This document shows, in pieces, positions 1 to 7,602 of a stretch of 19,617 nucleotides of DNA; the stretch's first letter is position 1, and each line of letters starts with the position of its first letter. Origin of the DNA: an uncultured Oscillospiraceae bacterium (GTDB lineage Bacteria > Bacillota > Clostridia > Oscillospirales > Oscillospiraceae); the NCBI GenBank assembly GCA_947630345.1, contig CANRHF010000012.1, positions 1 through 19,617 of the forward strand, written 5' to 3'. The position numbers and the translations under genes were made by a program. The notes under the pieces are model-generated. The model saw only the letters and a list, made by a program, of their open reading frames with translations, was not told the origin of the DNA and did not search any database.

Positions 1-1
1 C

Positions 2-1003
2 TGGGAGATCACGCCGCCGTCGGACCTGGGCCAGAAGAACGACTTCCGGGACCCCCAGGGCTATGTGGACCCGGCCAGCGGCAACATCATCCTGACCATC
101 ACCGCCTCCCAGCAGGGCACCGCCCGGATCTTGAAGTACACCCTTTCCCCGGATCTGGAAGAGGCCCACTATGACGGGGTGATCTTCACCAACGACGAGG
201 CGAAAAACGGCGATTTCTGGAACCTGGAGTGCAGCGACACCTTCCAGATCGGCGACACCTATTACATCACCTACTCCGCCCAGGACGACACGCTGTGGTA
301 CGCCACTGCCAGCGCTCCCTACGGCCCCTACAGTGACCCCGTCCGGCTGGACGGCAAGCTGTTCTACGCCGCCAAGCATGTGGAGGATGGGACCAACAAG
401 TACATGGTGGGCTGGGCCCGCCGGAGCGAGTCCCCCTCCTCCACCCAGGATGTGTCCGGCTGGGCCGGGAACCTGGCGGTGCAGGAGCTGGTGCAAAATG
501 AGGACGGCACCCTGGCCCTGGCCCCGGTGCAGGCCGTAGTGGACAGCTTCTCCCTCCGCCGGGCCCTGCCCTGCGAGGGCGGCACCCACGTCTTCGTGGA
601 CGCCGGCTCGGCCTACAACTACGCCGACGCCTTCACCTGCTACGAGAGCTTCCTTCTCAAGGGCGAGTTCACCTTCACCGGAGAGGGCACCTTCGGCCTG
701 TGCTTTGACTACAACGGCCGGCAGGACAAGAACAAGTTCATCGTCCTCTCCCCTGCCGACGGGACGCTGTCCCTCCAGTTTAACGAGGGCGGCACCATGA
801 TCACCGAAACCGCCGTCACCCTGACCCCGGGCCAGACCTATTCCTTCACCTACGTCCAGGAGGGCTCGGTGGGCATCTTCTACATCGACGGCCTGGCGGC
901 CCTGACGGTTCGGCTCTACGGCGCCAGCGGCAAGACCATTCAAATCTTCGCGGAAAACAACACGGTCCTGTTCACCTCCCTCCGGGAGTACACAAGACCC
1001 TGA
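2..1003 (+). CDS. GH32 family glycoside hydrolase, 3' part only
   Basis: The reading frame is open to the left window edge, so the gene starts upstream; the first in-frame ATG (65) is not the start because the GH32 FRDP motif is encoded before it (nt 44-55, with the transition-state-stabilising Asp at 50-52). The general acid/base motif Glu-Cys follows at nt 227-232 (context NLECSDTF). After the five-bladed propeller blades, roughly the last 140 residues, from about nt 550, look like the C-terminal beta-sandwich of GH32 enzymes. By family the protein hydrolyses beta-fructosides (sucrose, inulin or levan oligomers). The nucleophile motif (NDPN-like) and any signal peptide lie outside the window, so location and exact substrate cannot be judged. 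The 25-nt gap to the next gene suggests it is part of the same operon as the genes to 6589. It is clearly different in sequence from the two other GH32 proteins here. Confidence 0.85.
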   Translation, partial: WEITPPSDLGQKNDFRDPQGYVDPASGNIILTITASQQGTARILKYTLSPDLEEAHYDGVIFTNDEAKNGDFWNLECSDTFQIGDTYYITYSAQDDTLWYATASAPYGPYSDPVRLDGKLFYAAKHVEDGTNKYMVGWARRSESPSSTQDVSGWAGNLAVQELVQNEDGTLALAPVQAVVDSFSLRRALPCEGGTHVFVDAGSAYNYADAFTCYESFLLKGEFTFTGEGTFGLCFDYNGRQDKNKFIVLSPADGTLSLQFNEGGTMITETAVTLTPGQTYSFTYVQEGSVGIFYIDGLAALTVRLYGASGKTIQIFAENNTVLFTSLREYTRP

Positions 1004-1028
1004 CGGTTAAGAAAAGGGGCGTGCTTCC

Positions 1029-1688
1029 ATGCACCAGATTTTTTCAGTTGACAGCCCGCTGATGAGCGCGCTGACCAGGATCGGCGACTGCATCTGTCTG
1101 AGCGTGCTGTGGGTCGTGTTTTCCCTGCCCATCTTCACCATGGGCCCGGCTACAGCGGCCCTCTACGCCGCCGCCTACCACACCATCCGCATGGACGAGG
1201 GCAGGCTGTGGCAGCGCTTCTGGGGCACCTTCCGGGAGGAATTTAAACGCTCCGCCCTGGTGGGGCTGATCTCCCTGGGGGTCATGGCCCTGCTGACGGT
1301 GGACGTGTTCGTGTTCCGGGGCATCAATATGTCGGGAGAACCCCTGGGCTGGCTGTACTATGTGGCGCTGTTCATCTGGTGCGCCGCTCTGACCTGGACC
1401 ATCTACCTGGCCGCCTATACCGCCCGGTTCACCGGCAACGTGCGGGAGACCCTGAAATTCGGCTATCTGCTGATCCTCCTGCACCCCCTGCGGGCGCTGG
1501 CGGTGCTGCTGATCGCCCTGGGCGGGTTGGCCGTGATCCTGATGGTGCCCTTCCTGCTGCTGGCTCTGCCGGGAGCTGGGATGCTGCTATGCACCTTCCC
1601 CTTGGAAAAGGTCTTCCAGGCCCATCTGCGGCCGGAGGACCGGATCCAGGTCGTCACCGAATCGGAGGAACCCACCGATGATCAGTAA
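1029..1688 (+). CDS. YesL/DUF624 family integral membrane protein
   Basis: This 219-residue protein has several hydrophobic segments (about residues 20-40, 75-95, 108-130 and a long one at 146-188) and the N-terminal pattern common to YesL-type (DUF624) proteins: a short amphipathic lead, then a first membrane segment running into FTMGPATAALYAA at 36-48. YesL proteins are usually found next to ABC sugar transporters and glycosidases of polysaccharide-utilisation operons; their molecular role is not established. An AAAGGGG ribosome binding site sits just upstream of the ATG. The 3' end overlaps the start of the next GH32 gene by 11 nt, which argues for co-transcription and possibly translational coupling. 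The acidic, hydrophilic tail (from about residue 200) would be soluble. The family call is good; the function in fructan uptake is inferred only from position. Confidence 0.8.
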   Translation: MHQIFSVDSPLMSALTRIGDCICLSVLWVVFSLPIFTMGPATAALYAAAYHTIRMDEGRLWQRFWGTFREEFKRSALVGLISLGVMALLTVDVFVFRGINMSGEPLGWLYYVALFIWCAALTWTIYLAAYTARFTGNVRETLKFGYLLILLHPLRALAVLLIALGGLAVILMVPFLLLALPGAGMLLCTFPLEKVFQAHLRPEDRIQVVTESEEPTDDQ

Positions 1689-3177
1689 AGAACTTCAAAA
1701 AGCCCGGGAATTTGAGGCCCACTATGGTCCCTTTATCCCCGACGACCAGCGTCCGGCCTTCCACGTCACCCCTACCATCGGCTGGATGAACGACCCCAAC
1801 GGATTCTCCTTCTACAAGGGCGAATACCACCTCTTTTACCAGTACCACCCCTATTCCAACGAGTGGGGCCCCATGCACTGGGGCCACGTCAAGTCCAAGG
1901 ATCTGATCCGCTGGGAGCGGCTCCCCGCCGCCCTGGCCCCGGACCAGGAATACGACCAAAACGGCTGCTTTTCCGGCAGCGCCGTAGAGCTTCCCGACGG
2001 GCGGCAGCTGCTGGTCTACACCGGCGTCCGCCAGATCCGGGAGGAAAACGGCATTCTCCGGGACCGGCAGACCCAGTGCGTGGCCGTGGGCGACGGGCTG
2101 AACTACGAAAAATATGCGCTTAACCCGGTGATCTCCGCCAAGGACCTGCCCGCCGGGGGCAGCGTCTGCGACTTCCGGGATCCCAAGATCTGGAAGGAGG
2201 GGGACACCTACTACCTGGTGGCGGGGAACCGGACGCCGGACGGCAGCGGGGCCATTCTGCTCTACGAGAGCCCGGACGGCTTTGCCTGGCGCTATGCCGG
2301 GGTCCTGGCCGCCTGCCACAATCAGTACGGCCGGATGTGGGAGTGCCCAGACTTCTTCCCCCTGGATGGGAAGTACGTCCTGCTCACCAGCCCCCAGGAG
2401 ATGACCGCCATCGGCCTGGAATTTCACGCCGGCAACGGCACCCTCTGCCTTATCGGCGAATTGGACCGGGCGCGGAAGCACCTGCTCCGGGACAATGTGC
2501 AGGCCATCGACTACGGCCTGGACTTCTACGCCCCCCAGACCCTCCAGACCCCCGACGGCCGCCGGGTGATGATCGCCTGGATGCAGAACTGGGAGACCTC
2601 TAAGTGCCAGGCCCTGGGCATCCGCTTCTTCGGTGAGATGACCCTGCCCCGGGAGCTGAGCATTCGGGACGGCCGGCTGATCCAGACCCCGGTCAGGGAG
2701 CTGGAGCGCTACCGGAGCTACCAGATCCTCTACAAAAACGTCCTGGTCTCCCGGATGACCACCCTGCAAAACGTCCGGGGCCGGACGCTGGACATGACCA
2801 TCACCCTCCGCCCGGTCAGCGAGACCAACACCTACCGCTGGTTCAAGCTGAACGTGGCCGGGGACGGGGAACACATGACCACTGTTCGCTTCAAGCCGGA
2901 CTGCAACACTCTGCGCATCGACCGCACCCGCTGCGGCTTCCCCCACGACATCGTCAACGTCCGGGACTTCATGGTGCGTCCCCGTCGAGGGGAGCTGAAG
3001 CTCCGGGTCATTCTGGACCGGCACAGCATGGAGCTGTTCGTCAACGACGGGGAGCAGGCCGCCACCACCATGATCTACACCAACCCCAGCGCCGACGCCA
3101 TCAGCTTTGAGGCCGACGGCAGCGTTCTGATGGACGTGGAAAAATACGACCTGGTATGTGAAGGAGGAGCCCAATGA
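1678..3177 (+). CDS. Cytoplasmic GH32 beta-fructosidase / sucrose-6-phosphate hydrolase type
   Basis: This 499-residue enzyme has no signal peptide or membrane segment and should act in the cytoplasm, releasing fructose from sucrose or imported fructo-oligosaccharides (or their phosphates). The three GH32 catalytic motifs are intact: WMNDPNG at 36-42 with nucleophile Asp39, DFRDP at 165-169 with Asp168, and Glu-Cys at 222-223 with acid/base Glu222. The blade motif with HWGHVKSKDLIRWE and the GCFSGSAV motif are also clear. The C-terminal beta-sandwich occupies about residues 345-495. Length fits the sucrose-6-phosphate hydrolase (ScrB/SacA) group. No PTS gene is visible and a YesL gene is adjacent, so an ABC-imported, unphosphorylated substrate is my preferred reading. 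The ATG at 1678 lies within the end of the YesL gene; the TGA overlaps the ATG of the kinase gene (ATGA), so the three genes are probably co-translated. Confidence 0.92.
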   Translation: MISKELQKAREFEAHYGPFIPDDQRPAFHVTPTIGWMNDPNGFSFYKGEYHLFYQYHPYSNEWGPMHWGHVKSKDLIRWERLPAALAPDQEYDQNGCFSGSAVELPDGRQLLVYTGVRQIREENGILRDRQTQCVAVGDGLNYEKYALNPVISAKDLPAGGSVCDFRDPKIWKEGDTYYLVAGNRTPDGSGAILLYESPDGFAWRYAGVLAACHNQYGRMWECPDFFPLDGKYVLLTSPQEMTAIGLEFHAGNGTLCLIGELDRARKHLLRDNVQAIDYGLDFYAPQTLQTPDGRRVMIAWMQNWETSKCQALGIRFFGEMTLPRELSIRDGRLIQTPVRELERYRSYQILYKNVLVSRMTTLQNVRGRTLDMTITLRPVSETNTYRWFKLNVAGDGEHMTTVRFKPDCNTLRIDRTRCGFPHDIVNVRDFMVRPRRGELKLRVILDRHSMELFVNDGEQAATTMIYTNPSADAISFEADGSVLMDVEKYDLVCEGGAQ

Positions 3178-4145
3178 GCGCGGAATTTGACGTGGTGGCT
3201 CTGGGCGAGCTGCTGGTGGACTTCACCGCCCACGGCCAGACGCCCCTGGGCGACCCCCTCTTTGAGGCCGATCCCGGCGGCGCGCCGTGCAACGTGCTGG
3301 CCATGCTGAAAAAGCTGGGCCGCGCCTGCGCCTTTGTGGGCAAGGTGGGAGACGATTTATTTGGCCGCCACCTCCGCTCCGTGGTGGAGGAGACGGGGAT
3401 CGACCTGACCTACCTGGCGGCGGACCCCGCCGCCCACACCACCCTGGCCTTTGTCCAGACCTTCCCCAACGGGGACCGGGATTTTTCCTTCTACCGGGAT
3501 CCCGGGGCCGATATGCTGCTGACCGAGGAGGAGGTGCCGGCGGACGCAGTCGCCCGGTGCCGCATTTTCCACTTTGGCTCCCTGTCCATGACCCATCCCG
3601 GCGTCCGGGCAGCCACAAAAAAAGCGGTGGCCTGCGCCAAGGCAGGCGGCGCCTATATTTCCTTCGATCCCAATCTTCGGCCGCCTCTCTGGTCCAGCCT
3701 GGAGGAGGCGAAGGACCAGATCGCCTGGGGCCTGGGACAGTGCGACGTGCTGAAAATCGCGGACAACGAGCTGGAATTTATGACCGGCCAGACGGATTTT
3801 GACCTGGGCGCGGCCATTTTGCGGCAGCGCTATCCCAATATCCGCCTGCTCTGCGTGACGGCGGGGGCCGAGGGCAGCTTCGCGTACTATGATCAGGAGC
3901 GGGTCTTCGTCCCGGCCTTCCGGCTGGGCGGCACCATCGAGACCACGGGAGCCGGGGACACCTTCTGCGCCTGCGTCTTGGACGGGGTGCTGCGCAACGG
4001 CCTGGAGCATCTGACCGCCCAGGACTTAACCGCCATGCTCCGCTTCGCCAACGCGGCGGCCTACCTGGTGACCACCCGGCGGGGCGCTCTGCGCTCCATG
4101 CCGGAAAAACAGCAGGTGCTGGACCTGCTGCAACAAAATGCCTAA
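3174..4145 (+). CDS. PfkB-family carbohydrate kinase, probable fructokinase
   Basis: This 323-residue protein has the ribokinase/PfkB fold signatures: an N-terminal GELLVDF strand, the sugar-binding GGAPCN (35-40), the GKVGDDLFG signature (56-64) and the C-terminal anion-hole motif TTGAGD with catalytic base Asp262. PfkB kinases phosphorylate sugars at a terminal hydroxyl with ATP. Position directly downstream of, and overlapping by 4 nt with, a GH32 gene makes fructose the likely substrate, giving fructose 6-phosphate for glycolysis. The start is fixed by the ATGA overlap and an AAGGAGG sequence (3161-3167) inside the end of the GH32 gene. Other PfkB substrates (2-keto-3-deoxygluconate, ribose) are not excluded by sequence alone but do not fit the neighbours. 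Confidence 0.9.
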   Translation: MSAEFDVVALGELLVDFTAHGQTPLGDPLFEADPGGAPCNVLAMLKKLGRACAFVGKVGDDLFGRHLRSVVEETGIDLTYLAADPAAHTTLAFVQTFPNGDRDFSFYRDPGADMLLTEEEVPADAVARCRIFHFGSLSMTHPGVRAATKKAVACAKAGGAYISFDPNLRPPLWSSLEEAKDQIAWGLGQCDVLKIADNELEFMTGQTDFDLGAAILRQRYPNIRLLCVTAGAEGSFAYYDQERVFVPAFRLGGTIETTGAGDTFCACVLDGVLRNGLEHLTAQDLTAMLRFANAAAYLVTTRRGALRSMPEKQQVLDLLQQNA

Positions 4146-4165
4146 TCCATTTTTGGAGGAACGAC

Positions 4166-6589
4166 ATGAAAACGAGTAAGAAATGTATTGCCCTGTTGTG
4201 CCTGGCCGCTTATATGATCCTGCTGCTGGCGGCCTGCGGCCCCAACACCCCTACCGCGTCTACCGGCGGCACCACCGCCTCCACCCAGCCGTCTCTGCCG
4301 GAGCATTGGAGCGCCACCGAGACGGGCCTTTCCTTTGACGGCGAGACCTGGGACAGCTACTATTTCAGTGGCGAGACCGTCTCCGATCAGGACTTCCAAT
4401 ACGCCGCCGACGTGACCTTCGCCGACGGCGACGCGGGCCTGGCGGCCCTGGTTTTCCAGTCCAATGCCGACCACGACAGCTGCTATGTGGCCGGCCTCAG
4501 CGCCCTGACCGATCGGGCGGAGCTTTATAAGGTGGAAAACGGCCAGCAGATCCCCCTGGGACGGGAAGTGCCCGTGGAGGAGCAGAGCACCTACCACATG
4601 CAGGTCACGATGATCGACAGCCACATCGCCTTTTTTGTGGACGATACCCTGATTTGCAGCACCGGCGACTACATCATGGCCCAGGACTTAGGACAGAACG
4701 ATGTTTTGATGTCCGGCCTGTACGGCCTGTGCGCCAGCGACGGCGCCATGACCTTTGAAAACACCGCACTCACCGTTTACGATGCCGGCTCCGCCCCGGT
4801 CCTCACCAGCCTCTCCCTCCAGGCGCAGAGCGGCGAAGTGGAGCAGGCGGAGAATATGCTCTCCAACGGATGGTATGTCTATCAGCAGTACGTCTCCAAC
4901 GACTGCGACGCCGTGACCATCCAGACCGAGACCGCCGGCGGCGCGGAGGCCCTGATCCTCTCCGCCACCGGGGAGACCGTCACCGGTCCCGCCGCCCTGA
5001 ATCCGGGGCAGAACCAGTTCCAGATCTTCACCTCCAAGGACGGGCAGTATCAGCTGTCCTACCGGCTGAACATTCTCCGCCGGGGCGAGGAGGAATACTA
5101 TTCCGAGCAATACCGGGATGTGTACCATTTCTCCGTGAAGGAGGGCTGGGGCAACGATCCCAACGGTCTGTTCAAACTGGGGGACACCTGGCACCTGTTC
5201 TACCAGTTCTACCCCGGCGGCACCGACTGGGGTGCCATGCACTGGGGTCACGCCACCAGCACCGACCTGATCCACTGGGAGGACAAGGGCATCGCCTTCT
5301 ATCCCAATGAGTACGGCACCATGTTCTCCGGCTGCGCCGTGGTGGATACGGACAATGTATCCGGTCTCTTTGGGGAGAACGGCGGGATCATCCTGTACAT
5401 CACCGCCAACGGCAACGGCCAGCGGGTCATCGCCGCCTACAGCGAGGATGGCGAGACCTGGAATTACTACCGGGGCAAAAATGCCGACGGCACCCTGAAC
5501 GGCGACGACGTGCTCATCGACTGGCGGGAGGATCCGGTCCAGTCCGACGCCTTCCGGGACCCCAAGGTCTTTAAGTACCAGGACACCTGGTTCATGGTCA
5601 TTGCCGGCGGCATGCTGCGGATCTACTCCACCACCGACCTGATCCACTGGAACCTGGAGTCCACCTACAATGGCACCCCCGGCGAGTATGAAAACGCCGC
5701 CGGCCTGCGGGTGGAGACGGAGTGCCCGGATCTGGTGCGCCTGCCCATCGAGGGGGAGGACGGCTGGAAATGGGTCCTGAGCTACGGCGGCCGCCGCTAC
5801 CAGGTGGGCGATTTCACCAACGCCAACGGGAAATGGGAATTTGTGGCGGACCCGGAGTATGCCGAGCCTGTTGCCATGAATTTCGGCAACGATTCCTACG
5901 CTGGCATGACCTACTATCTGGGCGACTCCTTCAACGGGGACACCCAGGACCGGGTGATCGTCTGGAACTGGATGAACTCCTGGGACTACTGCAACCGGGT
6001 GGACGATCTCAGCGGCAACACCCGCTTCAACGGCACCTACAACCTGAATCTGGAGATGAGCCTGGTCCGGGACAAGGACGGCAAGCTGATTTTGAAGCAG
6101 AAGCCGGTCCAGGAATACGCCGAGCAGGTGTTCCCGGAGGAAAATGTGGCGCTGGACGCCACCCTGACCGTCTCCGGCACCCAGGCCCTGGACTTCCAGG
6201 GGGACGCCTACCTGCTGGAACTGGTCATTACCCCGGATGCGGGGACCACAACGGCGGGGGCCCTGGTGCGGGCCAGCGAGGACAAGTACGTCAGCGTGGA
6301 GTATGACTTCACAACGGACACCCTGACCCTGGACCGGAGCAAGCTGGGCGGCTTCTCCTCCTCCATCCGCTTCTCCCAGGCGGTGACGGAGCAGCGCGCC
6401 GACGGCTCCGTGGCCATTCACGTCTATGTGGACAAGGCCAGCGTGGAGGTATTCTCCGGCGATTACACCGCCGCCGGCGCCGCCCTGATCTACCCCGCCG
6501 ACGAGAATACCGGCGTATCGGTGTTCTCCGAGGGTGGGGCCAGCGATTTCCAGGTGAAGATCACCACCGCCTCCTCCATGTGGGGCTGA
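4166..6589 (+). CDS. Secreted GH32 lipoprotein (levanase/exo-fructosidase type) with accessory beta-sandwich domains
   Basis: This 807-residue protein begins with a lysine-rich N-terminus, a hydrophobic core and an LLAAC lipobox (lipid-modified Cys24), so it should be anchored to the outer face of the membrane. A Thr/Ser-rich linker (about 27-45) leads to a LamG/concanavalin-like beta-sandwich (about 46-210, possible fructan binding), then a domain like the Pfam 'cadherin-like beta sandwich' (about 212-305). The GH32 propeller (about 318-640) has GWGNDPNG with nucleophile Asp331, FRDP with Asp465, and Glu-Cys with acid/base Glu519; a C-terminal beta-sandwich ends the protein. The nucleophile box reads WGNDPN where many relatives have WMNDPN. 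GGAGGA at 4155-4160 is the ribosome binding site. It lies 20 nt after the kinase gene and is the last gene of the operon. By family it cleaves levan, inulin or sucrose-like substrates outside the cell; which one is not decidable here. Confidence 0.9.
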   Translation: MKTSKKCIALLCLAAYMILLLAACGPNTPTASTGGTTASTQPSLPEHWSATETGLSFDGETWDSYYFSGETVSDQDFQYAADVTFADGDAGLAALVFQSNADHDSCYVAGLSALTDRAELYKVENGQQIPLGREVPVEEQSTYHMQVTMIDSHIAFFVDDTLICSTGDYIMAQDLGQNDVLMSGLYGLCASDGAMTFENTALTVYDAGSAPVLTSLSLQAQSGEVEQAENMLSNGWYVYQQYVSNDCDAVTIQTETAGGAEALILSATGETVTGPAALNPGQNQFQIFTSKDGQYQLSYRLNILRRGEEEYYSEQYRDVYHFSVKEGWGNDPNGLFKLGDTWHLFYQFYPGGTDWGAMHWGHATSTDLIHWEDKGIAFYPNEYGTMFSGCAVVDTDNVSGLFGENGGIILYITANGNGQRVIAAYSEDGETWNYYRGKNADGTLNGDDVLIDWREDPVQSDAFRDPKVFKYQDTWFMVIAGGMLRIYSTTDLIHWNLESTYNGTPGEYENAAGLRVETECPDLVRLPIEGEDGWKWVLSYGGRRYQVGDFTNANGKWEFVADPEYAEPVAMNFGNDSYAGMTYYLGDSFNGDTQDRVIVWNWMNSWDYCNRVDDLSGNTRFNGTYNLNLEMSLVRDKDGKLILKQKPVQEYAEQVFPEENVALDATLTVSGTQALDFQGDAYLLELVITPDAGTTTAGALVRASEDKYVSVEYDFTTDTLTLDRSKLGGFSSSIRFSQAVTEQRADGSVAIHVYVDKASVEVFSGDYTAAGAALIYPADENTGVSVFSEGGASDFQVKITTASSMWG

Positions 6590-6599
6590 GGAGCCAAAG

Positions 6600-6661
6600 G
6601 GCGCGAAGCACAGTAAAATAAAGGACGTCCCTCCGGCGAAAGCCGGAGGGATGCTTTCGCG
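6600..6661 (+). terminator. Nested hairpin after the fructan operon; probable terminator or processing element
   Basis: A perfect 9-bp stem (6629-6637 with 6642-6650) closes on a GAAA tetraloop. Around it, CGCGAAGCA near 6601-6609 can pair with TGCTTTCGCG at 6652-6661 with one bulged base, giving an outer stem with an AT-rich internal loop on the 5' side. It lies 11 nt past the lipoprotein stop codon. There is no good U-tract after either stem, so it is not a classical intrinsic terminator; 3'-end protection or Rho-assisted termination is possible. Confidence 0.5.
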
Positions 6662-6692
6662 GCCCGCAGGCGACAGTCTATCGGAAAACCCC

Positions 6693-6721
6693 TTGCATCC
6701 GGCGGAAAGCTGTTTTATAAT
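6693..6721 (+). promoter_or_regulatory. Promoter of tcdA
   Basis: TTGCAT (6693-6698), a 17-bp spacer and a perfect TATAAT (6716-6721) form a strong sigma-A type promoter. The predicted start near 6728 gives a 5' leader of about 55 nt, which contains a small hairpin before the ribosome binding site. Confidence 0.8.
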
Positions 6722-6753
6722 AGCGTTGAGAAAAACCTAGGGCGGACATACAA

Positions 6754-6768
6754 GGACGCGAAGCGTCC
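6754..6768 (+). other. Small hairpin in the tcdA leader
   Basis: GGACGC and GCGTCC (6754-6759 and 6763-6768) form a perfect 6-bp stem with a GAA loop. It ends 4 nt before the AAGGAG ribosome binding site (6773-6778). It could modulate initiation or protect the 5' end; no known riboswitch is recognised. Confidence 0.4.
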
Positions 6769-6783
6769 CGGCAAGGAGAAACT

Positions 6784-7542
6784 ATGCTGAATCAATTTTC
6801 AAGAACCGAGCTTCTGTTCGGAAAAGAGGCCATGGAGCGGCTGGCGGCGGCCCGGGTGGCGGTATTTGGGATCGGCGGCGTCGGCGGTTACGCGGTGGAG
6901 GCCTTGGCCCGCTCCGGCATTGGCGCTCTTGACCTGATCGACGACGACCGGGTGTGCCTGACCAATTTAAACCGTCAGCTCCACGCCACCTGGAAGACCA
7001 TGGGCCAGTACAAGGTGGACGCCGCCGCCCAGCGAATTCGGGACATCGCCCCGGAGGTCCGGGTCACCACCTACAAGACCTTTTACACCCCCGACACAGC
7101 GGCACAATTTGATTTTTCCCAGTACGACTATATTGTGGACGCCATCGACACCGTGACGGGAAAAATCGCCTTGGCAGTACAAGCGGCCCAGACGGGAACC
7201 CCCATCATCAGCTCCATGGGCGCCGGCAACAAGCTGGACCCCACGGCCTTCCAGGTGGCGGACATTTACAGCACCTCCGTCTGTCCCCTGGCCCGGGTCA
7301 TGCGGCGGGAGCTGAAAAAGCGGGGTATTTCCAAGCTGAAGGTGGTCTATTCCCGGGAGCCCCCCATGACGCCCAGGCAGGAGGCGGTCCTCGACTGCCA
7401 GGAAGAGGCCGATCGTCCTCTGGACACGGCCCGAGGCGGCGGAAGCCGGCGGCAGATCCCAGGGAGTAACGCCTTTGTTCCGGCGGCGGCGGGTCTGATC
7501 CTGGCCGGAGAGGTCGTGAAGGACCTGGCGGGAATCGGTTGA
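6784..7542 (+). CDS. tcdA: tRNA threonylcarbamoyladenosine dehydratase (TcdA/YgdL, ThiF superfamily)
   Basis: This 252-residue protein is an E1-like (ThiF/MoeB) enzyme. The nucleotide-binding loop GIGGVGG is at 29-35, the following acidic strand end LIDDD at 51-55, and the conserved DRVCLTNLNRQ segment at 55-65. YIVDAIDTVTGK near 115-126 is the second typical nucleotide-domain motif. TcdA activates and cyclises t6A to ct6A at position 37 of ANN-decoding tRNAs using ATP. Length is close to the family norm (about 250-270), and the absence of a fused ubiquitin-like or rhodanese domain separates it from ThiF and MoeB. The ATG at 6784 has AAGGAG 5 nt upstream. It appears to be monocistronic, with its own promoter; its stop codon lies inside the -35 box of the next gene. 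Confidence 0.9.
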   Translation: MLNQFSRTELLFGKEAMERLAAARVAVFGIGGVGGYAVEALARSGIGALDLIDDDRVCLTNLNRQLHATWKTMGQYKVDAAAQRIRDIAPEVRVTTYKTFYTPDTAAQFDFSQYDYIVDAIDTVTGKIALAVQAAQTGTPIISSMGAGNKLDPTAFQVADIYSTSVCPLARVMRRELKKRGISKLKVVYSREPPMTPRQEAVLDCQEEADRPLDTARGGGSRRQIPGSNAFVPAAAGLILAGEVVKDLAGIG

Positions 7543-7567
7543 CAAGGGGGCCAATCCCGGTTATAAT
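7539..7567 (+). promoter_or_regulatory. Promoter of the degV-family gene, overlapping the tcdA stop
   Basis: Perfect consensus: TTGACA (7539-7544), 17-bp spacer, TATAAT (7562-7567). The tcdA stop codon TGA (7540-7542) is part of the -35 hexamer. Transcription should start about 7574, leaving a short leader of about 29 nt. Confidence 0.9.
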
Positions 7568-7602
7568 GAACAAAAAAGCCGGAAAGAAAGGAAGCATGGC
7601 GT

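Noticed and set aside
65..1003. The ATG at 65 as the true start of the first GH32 gene
   Set aside because: The frame is open to the window edge and the FRDP catalytic motif is encoded upstream of this ATG.
1654..3174. A 506-codon open frame on the minus strand opposite the soluble GH32 gene
   Set aside because: Its product is a low-complexity shadow rich in Val, Gly, Asp and Pro produced by GC-biased codons of the real gene; it has no ribosome binding site or recognised motif. The same holds for the long minus-strand frame at 4688-6421.
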